Origin: Diplonema papillatum
Lineage: Eukaryota > Euglenozoa > Diplonemea > Diplonemida > Diplonemidae
Reading direction: 5' to 3'
Length of the DNA stretch: 64,000 bases
Assembly: GCA_030068145.1 (NCBI GenBank)
Contig: JAPJBO010000636.1
Location: 1 to 64,000, forward strand
A model generated the notes under the pieces. It was given only the letters and a program-made list of their open reading frames with translations, searched no databases and was not told the origin of the DNA. The translations under genes and the position numbers were made by a program. How positions within the stretch are numbered: the first letter of the stretch is position 1; every line of letters starts with the position of its first letter. Below are positions 1 through 15,842 of the stretch, piece by piece.

Positions 1-531
1 ACACTACGTTTTGTCGGAGTTCTGCAGCGGCATGATTGGTTGCCCCCTAGGCTTGCTCCTCGTGACCTATTTGACACAGTCGTTTGGACTGATGCGAGCA
101 CCACCGGGTGGGGTGTATGTTTTAACACCGCGTCTGGACTGCACGGGGCACAATGGGGCTCGTGGTCGTCGCAGGATGATATTTTCCACCTCGAACTGCG
201 GACAGCCCTGAAAGGCATCTTGCGCGCACGTGCGCTTGGCACCAGGTCTCTGCTGCTCGTGACTGATAACGAAGCAGTGTATTATGTGCTCGCAAAGGGG
301 CACTCTTCCACGCGTCTGGCAAACCAACTGGTTGCCCGTTATGAACAGATTATCTCCTCCTTTGAGTCCTTCCGTGTTGCTTGGATCTCTACTGACCGCA
401 TGCCCGCAGACGAGTACTCCAGAAGAGGAGGGAGTGGCGAGGACAGTTTCGGAGCCTGCCATCAGGGGATTGTCAGGCACCAGGGACTCTTCAAGGCGGA
501 CCTCAGCGTCATCAAAATGAGGGACGTATGA
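1..531 (+). CDS. RNase H-like C-terminal part of a DIRS/VIPER-like retroelement polyprotein (5' end outside window)
   Basis: The frame is open from base 1 to a TGA at 529-531, so only the C-terminal 176 residues are seen and the true start lies upstream. The protein has a WTDASTTGWGV block (first catalytic Asp), a HLELRTAL block (catalytic Glu), a LLVTDNEAVYYVL block (second Asp) and an ISTDRMPADEYSR ending where the usual ADxxSR motif lies. This order and the D-A-S-x-x-G-W-G signature are those of the RNase H that follows reverse transcriptase in tyrosine-recombinase retroelements such as DIRS and trypanosomatid VIPER. It is unlike the YFDGG RNase H of the LINEs further right. No recombinase is seen. 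The assignment to DIRS/VIPER rather than an LTR or pararetroviral-type element is an inference. Long direct repeats follow at once and may be its terminal repeats. Confidence 0.55.
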   Translation, partial: TLRFVGVLQRHDWLPPRLAPRDLFDTVVWTDASTTGWGVCFNTASGLHGAQWGSWSSQDDIFHLELRTALKGILRARALGTRSLLLVTDNEAVYYVLAKGHSSTRLANQLVARYEQIISSFESFRVAWISTDRMPADEYSRRGGSGEDSFGACHQGIVRHQGLFKADLSVIKMRDV

Positions 532-549
532 GTAGTTCGCACGGAGTTT

Positions 550-797
550 CCACCGTTTGCCCCCTTTTTGTACTCCCCCTTCGAATCCCTTCGTTCCGTC
601 TCTGACGGCCCTCTTTTTTACCTGTATGTTCTTCCCCATTCATCTGTTCCCCACCTTTTTCCCGTGACTTCGACGGATGCCTCTCCTTTTGCTCTGCTGC
701 AAAAACAGCTCGGAGATAGCGGAACAGCCAAGAACGGAGCCACATGCGTTCTATCGACTTCCTAGGAATAGCGAAGAAACAGAAGGGATTCCAACCT
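550..797 (+). repeat. Direct repeat copy 1 (about 248 bp) after the RNase H ORF
   Basis: This block starts CCACCGTTTGCCCCC and ends GGGATTCCAAC. It recurs almost unchanged at 924-1,170, offset by 374 bp; the clearest difference is a small indel around 716-720 (ATA against CAATA). It lies directly downstream of the DIRS/VIPER-like RNase H ORF, so it could be part of that element's split direct repeats or its 3' UTR; that link is an inference. Confidence 0.8.
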
Positions 798-841
798 AGC
801 AAGCTTGCTTGAGCGCCTTCGGCGCGTCAAGTTGGAATCCT
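788..841. repeat. Inverted repeat GGATTCCAAC ... GTTGGAATCC with inner palindromes
   Basis: The arms GGATTCCAAC (from about 788) and GTTGGAATCC (to about 841) are exact reverse complements. Between them lie the palindrome AGCAAGCTTGCT and the hairpin GCGCCTTCGGCGC. The same loop sequence is found at about 1,343-1,388 near the second repeat copy, but there an (AC)n tract separates the left arm from the loop. A folded terminal structure of the retroelement is possible. Confidence 0.7.
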
Positions 842-923
842 TACGTTTCTGAGCGAACTCCTCATATTATCCACTCGCCAAAAGCGAGGTTGGAGGGGTA
901 AGCAAAAACTGACAAACGCAGGC

Positions 924-1345
<422 letters not shown>

Positions 1346-1380
1346 TAGCAAGCTTGCTTGAGCGCCGAAGGCGCGTCTAG

Positions 1381-1959
<579 letters not shown>

Positions 1960-1999
1960 GGGGAAAAAGCCACATAGCACAAACTCATACTTGACAAAG

Positions 2000-3247
2000 A
2001 TGAACGCGGACAACCTCCACGCGGTCCCCCTGGGTCCCGAAGCAGCTGCATCGGGAAGCAGAACGTCCGCGACAGTGCGTGTGGTGCACCTGCCGACGTT
2101 CAAGCAGTTCTCGCTGCAGTTGGACGGGCTGAAGGGCAAGGCAGGGGCGTACGAATCTGTCATCGAGCAGATCGGGTGGACGGGAGCGCGTGTCAGAATG
2201 CGGCGCGGCATGGCCATGATCGAGGCTCCGACACCACCACCGGCGCAGCGAGTACGCGTCGGCGACGAGGAGGCAGACATCGTCGACCTCGAAGAGCTGG
2301 AGAAGCAGCAGCGCGAAGAGCAGAAGAAGGAGAGGGTGCGCAGCCTCGAGCAGCAAATCGAGGGCCTCTCCGCGGCACACTCGCCTAAGCGCCTCCCGGA
2401 CAACAACGCCCCGAGAGGGCCGACTTACTCAAAGGCGGAGTTCGTCGCAGAGTTTGGGAGAAAAGAGGCCGAGAGGGAGTGGCGCATGGCTCTGAGGGCG
2501 CATACTGAGGGCCGAAAGAAGCAACTCGCGCGGCTACGGGCCTTGCTGGGTGAGCTGCAGCCGAAGGCCGAAACAACGGGCGACGCCGACATGCAGGACA
2601 GAGAGGAAACCACCCGCGCCGGAGACGAGACCAGAAACGCTTGGCAAGCATGGGCTCAGCAGCAGCAGCAGCAGCGGGTGACGTGGGAAAAGGCGCGAGC
2701 TGAAGCCCGAGCCTCCTGGGAGGCGATGTACGAGAAGCGGCTCCAAAACTGGGCCGAGGCCCAGGTTTGTATTGCCACGCAGCGCGAGGAAGCAGCGCTC
2801 GTGCGCCAAATGGAGTGGATGGCCGAAGTGGAGAGGAAGCTCGCTGTCTTCGAAACAGAGATGTGTGCCCGGGTGGAGTCACTACTCCCAAGCGTAACCG
2901 CAGACGCCGGGCGGGCACCAACCCCTCCAGCAGCAGATGCGCGAGCACCAGCGCAGCCAAGCCCGAACAAGAAGGGAAAGAAAGCCGAGGCGAAGGCAAA
3001 GAAGGAAGCCGCCGAGAAGGAATTCGCAGAGCAGCTCAAACAGCTCAACCAAGCCACTAACAGAGCGGAGGCCGAGCCGAAATCAAGTGGTACCGAGCAG
3101 GAGTCGAGCGGTGTCGAGCCGAATGCACACGGAGCCGAAACGAAAGCAACCGACGTCGAGCCGAAAGCAAAAGCAGCGAAAGGGGCCAAGCAGCAGACCC
3201 TCAAAGGGATGCTCAAGGGGAACCGGTACAACCCGCTGGAAAGCTAG
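2000..3247 (+). CDS. TE1 ORF1 protein (415 aa), coiled-coil nucleic-acid-binding candidate
   Basis: The ATG at 2000 is the first in this frame after the microsatellite and follows a 42-nt leader, the same leader length as in TE7. The N-terminal region (about 25-85) includes a block ending IGWTGARVRMRRGMAMIEA that matches AGWTGVEVIRVIPKRSKRLAVV in TE7 ORF1. Residues about 95-125 are a charged Glu/Lys/Gln helix; a second charged helical region with a poly-Gln run lies at about 215-300; the C-terminus is Ala/Lys/Glu-rich. The motif PTYSKAEFVAEFGRKEAE (TE7: MTYAKAAFIGLYGRKQGL) and the C-terminal TLKGML (TE7: TLKQMG) are shared. The role, packaging element RNA as in other LINE ORF1s, is inferred. 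No CCHC knuckle is seen. The stop is TAG and ORF2 continues in the same frame. Confidence 0.8.
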   Translation: MNADNLHAVPLGPEAAASGSRTSATVRVVHLPTFKQFSLQLDGLKGKAGAYESVIEQIGWTGARVRMRRGMAMIEAPTPPPAQRVRVGDEEADIVDLEELEKQQREEQKKERVRSLEQQIEGLSAAHSPKRLPDNNAPRGPTYSKAEFVAEFGRKEAEREWRMALRAHTEGRKKQLARLRALLGELQPKAETTGDADMQDREETTRAGDETRNAWQAWAQQQQQQRVTWEKARAEARASWEAMYEKRLQNWAEAQVCIATQREEAALVRQMEWMAEVERKLAVFETEMCARVESLLPSVTADAGRAPTPPAADARAPAQPSPNKKGKKAEAKAKKEAAEKEFAEQLKQLNQATNRAEAEPKSSGTEQESSGVEPNAHGAETKATDVEPKAKAAKGAKQQTLKGMLKGNRYNPLES

Positions 3248-3264
3248 GTCGCGGGGCGCCCCGG
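3245..3264 (+). promoter_or_regulatory. Single in-frame TAG between ORF1 and ORF2, followed by a GC-rich palindrome (candidate readthrough site)
   Basis: TAG (3,245-3,247) ends ORF1, and the frame then stays open to 9,016. The first internal ATG of ORF2 lies only within the endonuclease domain, so ordinary ATG initiation would lose the OTU domain. The perfect palindrome CGGGGCGCCCCG (3,252-3,263) starts four bases after the stop and can fold with a GCGC loop. TE7 has the same arrangement with TGA. Readthrough is an inference; reinitiation or a non-ATG start at the GTG at 3,275 are alternatives. Confidence 0.5.
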
Positions 3265-6200
3265 AGAAAGCTCGGTGGCTAGTAATCAATCAGCTAGCGA
3301 TCAACGCACCAGGGCAACCCGGGGCGCCGAACGACCTACAAACAATTCAAATGTGCGATGCTCTTGGACTGCGGAAGCGACCAACAACCCGACGCCAGCG
3401 GAAAGCGGCGACCGGTTGCTAGACAAGGCAGCAGCAGTTCTCGGAGCCAGACGTGAAGTGGTAGGGAAGGACGGAAATTGCCAGTATCAGGCACTGATTC
3501 GCGGTGGCAGGCTGAACCTCACGGCTGCCGCCTTGCGACAGAAGGTCACCCGGCAACTCCGAACGAACCCACCAACGCCTTTTGTCCCTGAGACCCCGAA
3601 ATCATTTGCAGACTACCTCTTCGAAGCTGCAAGCGACGGGGTGTATGGGGACCACTATACTCTCCAAGCTGCCGCAGAAGTTTTAAAGGCGAGCGTGTGG
3701 GTTCTATCGACACGGAACTTGACGCAGCTTCGGTGCGAAGGAAGAGCTGCGAGGGCAACCCGAGTCGTCGTCCTGACGTATCGACCCGAGCATTACGACG
3801 CGCTCGCTCTGCCGCACAGGGTGCTGCAGAAGATTTCTGCGCTGGAAGTGGGGACGTCGACGATATCGCTGCGGCAGCTCGGAGCAGAGACTGTCGCGCC
3901 AGCCCCGCGGGGGGGAGTGGCAGGGCCCCGAGGAGAAGTGGTCCTGGCGACAACAAATCTCGGGTCGTTGAACTCAAGGTGTCACAGTGTGGCGACACTG
4001 CCAGCGGACATCATTGCGTTACAGGAAACTCGAGCTGGGCCGGAAGTGAAACGAACCAGCGAGTTCTACCTCGGGGCATATGGCGTGAGATGCCACTGGG
4101 GGGAGGATGTACCGGTGGTCGTAGGAGCGAGCGGAATTGGGCAGCGCGTGCCGGGAGGGGCGGCAGTGACCACGAAAAGCAACATGGTAGCGACGGTAGC
4201 CCGACCCTCAACTGAGCTGGAAAGAGAGCTCTTTCGCAGTACGCGAGTCGCGCACGCAGTAGTAGCGACGGGGAACGCGCGTGCGACTATACACGTGATA
4301 TCAGTATATGCGCATGTCGGGAAAGATTCGGAAGCCGTGAGGGAGCGCGAAAAACTCCTGGCCGGTGTGTTCGAGATGGCGGCGGGGCTGGGGCAGGTAC
4401 CCGTTGTCATAATGGGGGACTTCAACACCGAGACTAGAGATAGCCCAGCTCTCGAAGCGGCCTGCGGAAGCGGTGGATGGATTGATTCGGCGGCTGTCAT
4501 GGCGAGGGCGCATTCACAAGCCGCCCCGGCTACCTGTTGGGCCGGGGAGGGTGGCTCGCGTATCGACATGTGCTTCCTGAACCGAACAGCGGCGCCGGCG
4601 CTAGTAGCAGTGGTCACCGCAAAGAAGGGCCAATATGACATCCCCACCCATTGCCCGGTGTTTGTCACCCTAAGTCTGGAAGTGTTTACACAGTCAGACC
4701 CAACCGCTTGGATCCCGGCACCTTTTCCGAGGAAGCTGCCCCTGCTCTCGCCGGAGAAGAAGGAAGCGGTACTCGAGGCGGCTCTACGACGGAAGGAGGA
4801 GAAGACTGGAGTGACAGGCGCATATCAAAACGCAACGGTAGTAGCTGAAACCTACTTGCTCGAACTGCATGGCGATCCCAGACAGCCGGACGCATTGCGG
4901 GGTTGCAAAGGACGAACAGGTGGGTTTCAACAGAAGATGCAGCAGGTCTCAGCCAGGCAGGCATGTTCGACGAGAGGAGCGCTTGACTGGGCAGCAAAGC
5001 AACGCGACAAGGTCATCGGCCTGCTCCGGACCACCATCTCCGAGACGCGACGGAGGCTTGAAAATAAATCGGTGGGCGGCCGTACTTTCGCAGAACAAAG
5101 AGCGAGAGATGCTTTACTGAGGACGGCGGGGAGGACGCAGCCACTAGGAGTCCGCCTAGGCCAGATAAGTGGAAGCCAACAAGAGCTCGAGCAGCTAATG
5201 GAAACCCTCATCGAACTAGAAGGAACCCAGCGAGATGCAATCAATTCCCTCAAGCAACAGCGGTGCCGCGCCTGGAAGGAACGAATGCAGAACGAGTGGA
5301 ATGGACCTGGGAGAGGCGAGGTATACCGGTACCTGGCTGGGGGCCGGAGTAGACCACTCGCCATGCTCAGACGGAAAGACGGGACACTGACGGCTTGTTG
5401 CACCGAGATAGACAGGATGTTGAGAAGCGACGACGCGTGGGGAGGGATCTTTTGCAAATACGCTGGGACCCCCGAACCAAGATGGGATACCTTTAAAATC
5501 CACTACGCGCGCTTCTTCCCTGCACGGCAAGCGATGCCGCACGGGCCCATCACGACAGCGGACCTGAAGGCGGCACTGGCAAAGATGAAGAAAACGTCGT
5601 CACCTGGGCTCCATGGGTGGCGCGTATACGAATTGCAGCAACTGCCGCCACAGGTTCTAGAACTCATGGCGGACGCAATGAACAGCGTCGAACGTGAAGG
5701 GGAGTGGCCAGCCCCGCTGATGCACGCAATCATCCATCTGCTCCCCAAACCAGAGAGCACTGGAGACCCGCTGTCCCAGCGCCCAATAACAATAACTCCA
5801 GTCTTGTACAGGATATGGGCCTCGATACGGGCGCGGGATGCATTGGAGTGGATGGACGCCATAGCGCCCAGTGGGCTACACGGTTGCCGCAAACAACACG
5901 GAACCGATGATCTCGTCTGGCACCTCGCCGCACTCATCGAGGAAGCCCATATAACGAAACAGCCGCTCTACGGTCTGGCGCTGGACTTCCAGAAGTGCTT
6001 CGACTCAGTTCCTGCGGAGATAGCGTTTAAGCTCGCCGAAGAATTGGGATTCCATCCAACGGTCCTCAAAACTCTGCGGGCCGCATATGCCAACATGCAG
6101 CGCCACTTCCGTGTTGGGAACAGCATTGGAGAAGGTTTCGTACCCACAAACGGGATCATGCAGGGGTGCCCAATCAGCGTGGTGCTGATAAACGTGTTGA

Positions 6201-9016
6201 TCAGTGTGTGGATGAGACACATCGCTGGCATCGAAGCGGCGATTCCTCTATCCTACGTCGACGACCTATATGCATTGCTGAAGAGCTGTGCGAGCTTAAA
6301 AGAGGCAGTTCGACGGTCGAGCGAGTTCGCAGGGCTGACGGGAATGCGAGTCTGTGCGCAAAAGAAGTCCTTTTGCTTCACCACAGCACGCGGAGCCTGT
6401 GAGCCAGTGCAATATACAGAGCTCGATGGGGCGTTGCAGCCGTCGGCACCACCGGTGATGCTCGCCAGACGGTTGGAGTTTGACGCATTGGGAGTAATGC
6501 TATCCACGAGGCCTCTCCCGCCGAGCAAGCAGCTCACCCCCTCGAGCAGGATCGCACAACGGAACGCAGATGCTGAGGCGGTCCTAAGGAGAGCCGCCTC
6601 CCTCCCACTTCCTGCACAAGCGAGGGACCTGGCGACCAGCATGGCAGCCGGCGCAAAAAGGTACTATGGTGCAGCAGTAACGGCCATAGGGAAGACGGAC
6701 GCTACGCGGTTGAGGAGGCTCTTCACCGCAGCAGTATGGACGGGCGGTCCCCGCCGAGCACAGGAAGCCGTGCTACACATCTTGCATCACGGGCACAGGC
6801 TGGACCCCTACGTAGTGCCCCAATACCGAAGGGTCACGACGTGGGCTGAGCAGAGCAAGAAGTGGGAACACGTCCGGAGACTGGCGCGAGTGTCGTGGCA
6901 GCGAGATGGCGAGCTAGCACAGGTACGAGGGCCGTTTGCGTTTTTCAAGGACGCCTTGGAGGACATAGGTTGGCGGTGGACGGGCCCGACGACAATCGCG
7001 TACGAAAACGAAGCCGGCGAGACGGTGACCCACGATGCAGCACAAATGGGCAACACGAAGCTTCTTCAGCACGACGTACGACATGCGACGCGCCTCCGGG
7101 AGATGAGGAAGCTGGCAGCAAGGAGACCGGCGGACTTTGACGGAGCGCAGCACGGCATCGACACGTGGGCTACGAGGCACCTGCTGGAAAAGCGGGAAAC
7201 GCCGCTGACCGCTTACCAAGCAGGAATGCTCCGGACGGTCATTGCGGGGGCCACACCGGCCACGGGGCGAACCGGGCTAGAGGTGACATGCAAGTACTGC
7301 GGCACGCAGGAAAGAGAGACTGTCGAACACCTTTTCTGGAGATGCATGGCGTGGACACAAATACGGTCGGAATATGCTGACCTGGAGGACATCCAAAGCA
7401 GTTGGCCGCCGTGTTTACGCCTTTGTGGAGTCGTTCCTCTCTGCCCCCGAGCTCCACTCGAAAATCCGCTACCTGCTGACGAACACCAACGCCTCCGCAT
7501 TATAGAGAGACTGCAGACGTTCTTTGTTGCGGTACTGGTAGCCAGACAGGAAACAGACAATATGCTGGACCGAGCCCCGCGACACCACCGAACGTTGGAG
7601 TATCCGCGGGGGTGGGTCCCAACAGCCCCCCGGGTTTTGAGCGTGACGGACGTCCCACACGCCGCAACCACCTCAAAGTGGAAATATGGCCCAGGTCTCT
7701 GGACAGCCTTCACGGGCTGGCTAAAAACACTCAGGTGGGCACCCCCAGGGCAGGAGACTGGAATCAGCTATATGGAGCTAGCTGTAGCCTTCGAGCTGGA
7801 AGCGGGGATCAAGCTGCCCCCGGTGAAGAATCGGTTCTACGCCCCACCGCCAGAAATTCCAAGAGGGAAGCAAACTGCAGCACGGGACACGCTTCCGGAC
7901 GAGGAAACCGCGGACGAGATTGCAGTATACTTCGATGGCGGAGCGCGCGGGAACGGCACCGTTTTTGCAGTAGCGGGAGCAGGGGCAGTACTGTACCGAA
8001 ATGGCAGAAAAGAAGCTGAGATGGTGCTGCCCCTGCCGAACGTGCGGACGAATAACGTAGCGGAATATGAAGGACTTCTGGCGAGCCTGGAACTCCTCCA
8101 GCAGGCACGAACCGAACAAGGAGCGCGTTGCGTAGTCCGAGGCGACTCGGCCCTCGCGGTGGGCCAGGTGACAGGGCAGACGGGCTGCTCGGAGCAGCTA
8201 AGGCCAATGCTCACCCGGGCAAAAGCGCTCCTATGTGAGATCCAACGACGGATGCAGGTAGTAGTGCAACATGTTCGGCGGGAGAGCAACAGCGATGCTG
8301 ACGCGTTGAGCAACGCGGCGATGGACGTGGTGCAGCGGAACCGCCCACCCCGGCGGGTACAGATGCAGATGCTGCAACAGGTACAGACATCACTTCTGGG
8401 AAAGGCACTGAGCCTCATAGAGCTGGGGAGCGCCTACACAAAAGTGGCGAAGCAGCCGTGGCACTTTGGGTTCGACGCGCCAACAACGGTCCTAACATCG
8501 CTTGGAGGAACGGTTGTGCGGGGAATATCGTGCAGGGCGAAGATCTCGCAAGCTGCCGAGGATGTCATCCTGAGGATCCGTGAGCACGTGCAGAGCCGCC
8601 CTCCCTCAACGGAGGAGACGCCGCTTTTCCCGCAGTACCTAGCATGGGCCGCGACGTACCAACCAGAGGAGGTGTACCCCATGGGATGGTTGCGAGCATG
8701 GGCCGGCCGGGCGAGACCGCAAAAGCCTGAGGATCCCCGCGGAGAGCGAAAACGAAGGGAGGCACCGCGGAACCCGGTTAGACCGCTAAACGCGGAAGGC
8801 CTGCACGAACGGCCGATAGGGCGAGCAACGAGGAAGACGAGCGAGCGACGCAGCGAACGGAGCCCGCGACCAAAAACCGAACACTGCCAACTCCATGAAC
8901 AGGAGCAGCGCCGAGAGAGTCGAAACGAAGCGTCGCGCGGCCTCAGGCACCACCCGGGCTCGCAGGAGACACCGGGCCCCCACCAGCGGCCGGGCGGGGC
9001 GTCGGCCGTAACCTAG
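3248..9016 (+). CDS. TE1 ORF2 polyprotein (1,922 codons after the TAG): OTU protease, APE endonuclease, RT, CCHC finger, RNase H, Cys-poor tail
   Basis: Numbered from the codon after the TAG. OTU domain about 70-190: GKDGNCQYQ holds the catalytic Cys (78), and RPEHYDA the His (182). APE-like endonuclease about 233-480: TNLGSL, LQETRAG, VIMGDFN (Asp 391), SRIDMCF and DIPTHCPVF. Reverse transcriptase about 750-1,130: motif A LALDFQKCFDSVP, motif B NGIMQGCPIS, motif C YVDD (1003-1006). A finger CKYCGTQERETVEHLFWRC (C-x2-C-x8-H-x5-C) starts at 1348. RNase H about 1,557-1,700: YFDGGARGNGT (Asp 1563), NNVAEYEG, RGDSAL and DADALSNAA. A conserved region of unknown function follows, then a tail ending SAVT. 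The Cys residues seen in the tails of TE2 and TE5 are absent. It should copy element RNA at a nicked AC target (target-primed reverse transcription); the OTU role is unknown. No in-frame ATG precedes the OTU domain. Confidence 0.92.
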   Translation, partial: VAGRPGESSVASNQSASDQRTRATRGAERPTNNSNVRCSWTAEATNNPTPAESGDRLLDKAAAVLGARREVVGKDGNCQYQALIRGGRLNLTAAALRQKVTRQLRTNPPTPFVPETPKSFADYLFEAASDGVYGDHYTLQAAAEVLKASVWVLSTRNLTQLRCEGRAARATRVVVLTYRPEHYDALALPHRVLQKISALEVGTSTISLRQLGAETVAPAPRGGVAGPRGEVVLATTNLGSLNSRCHSVATLPADIIALQETRAGPEVKRTSEFYLGAYGVRCHWGEDVPVVVGASGIGQRVPGGAAVTTKSNMVATVARPSTELERELFRSTRVAHAVVATGNARATIHVISVYAHVGKDSEAVREREKLLAGVFEMAAGLGQVPVVIMGDFNTETRDSPALEAACGSGGWIDSAAVMARAHSQAAPATCWAGEGGSRIDMCFLNRTAAPALVAVVTAKKGQYDIPTHCPVFVTLSLEVFTQSDPTAWIPAPFPRKLPLLSPEKKEAVLEAALRRKEEKTGVTGAYQNATVVAETYLLELHGDPRQPDALRGCKGRTGGFQQKMQQVSARQACSTRGALDWAAKQRDKVIGLLRTTISETRRRLENKSVGGRTFAEQRARDALLRTAGRTQPLGVRLGQISGSQQELEQLMETLIELEGTQRDAINSLKQQRCRAWKERMQNEWNGPGRGEVYRYLAGGRSRPLAMLRRKDGTLTACCTEIDRMLRSDDAWGGIFCKYAGTPEPRWDTFKIHYARFFPARQAMPHGPITTADLKAALAKMKKTSSPGLHGWRVYELQQLPPQVLELMADAMNSVEREGEWPAPLMHAIIHLLPKPESTGDPLSQRPITITPVLYRIWASIRARDALEWMDAIAPSGLHGCRKQHGTDDLVWHLAALIEEAHITKQPLYGLALDFQKCFDSVPAEIAFKLAEELGFHPTVLKTLRAAYANMQRHFRVGNSIGEGFVPTNGIMQGCPISVVLINVLISVWMRHIAGIEAAIPLSYVDDLYALLKSCASLKEAVRRSSEFAGLTGMRVCAQKKSFCFTTARGACEPVQYTELDGALQPSAPPVMLARRLEFDALGVMLSTRPLPPSKQLTPSSRIAQRNADAEAVLRRAASLPLPAQARDLATSMAAGAKRYYGAAVTAIGKTDATRLRRLFTAAVWTGGPRRAQEAVLHILHHGHRLDPYVVPQYRRVTTWAEQSKKWEHVRRLARVSWQRDGELAQVRGPFAFFKDALEDIGWRWTGPTTIAYENEAGETVTHDAAQMGNTKLLQHDVRHATRLREMRKLAARRPADFDGAQHGIDTWATRHLLEKRETPLTAYQAGMLRTVIAGATPATGRTGLEVTCKYCGTQERETVEHLFWRCMAWTQIRSEYADLEDIQSSWPPCLRLCGVVPLCPRAPLENPLPADEHQRLRIIERLQTFFVAVLVARQETDNMLDRAPRHHRTLEYPRGWVPTAPRVLSVTDVPHAATTSKWKYGPGLWTAFTGWLKTLRWAPPGQETGISYMELAVAFELEAGIKLPPVKNRFYAPPPEIPRGKQTAARDTLPDEETADEIAVYFDGGARGNGTVFAVAGAGAVLYRNGRKEAEMVLPLPNVRTNNVAEYEGLLASLELLQQARTEQGARCVVRGDSALAVGQVTGQTGCSEQLRPMLTRAKALLCEIQRRMQVVVQHVRRESNSDADALSNAAMDVVQRNRPPRRVQMQMLQQVQTSLLGKALSLIELGSAYTKVAKQPWHFGFDAPTTVLTSLGGTVVRGISCRAKISQAAEDVILRIREHVQSRPPSTEETPLFPQYLAWAATYQPEEVYPMGWLRAWAGRARPQKPEDPRGERKRREAPRNPVRPLNAEGLHERPIGRATRKTSERRSERSPRPKTEHCQLHEQEQRRESRNEASRGLRHHPGSQETPGPHQRPGGASAVT

Positions 9017-15818
<6,802 letters not shown>

Positions 15819-15842
15819 ACACACACACACACACACACACAC
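15819..15842. repeat. (AC)n microsatellite, 24 bp, between TE3 and TE4
   Basis: Short AC run shared by the 3' end of TE3 and the 5' end of TE4. Confidence 0.97.
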
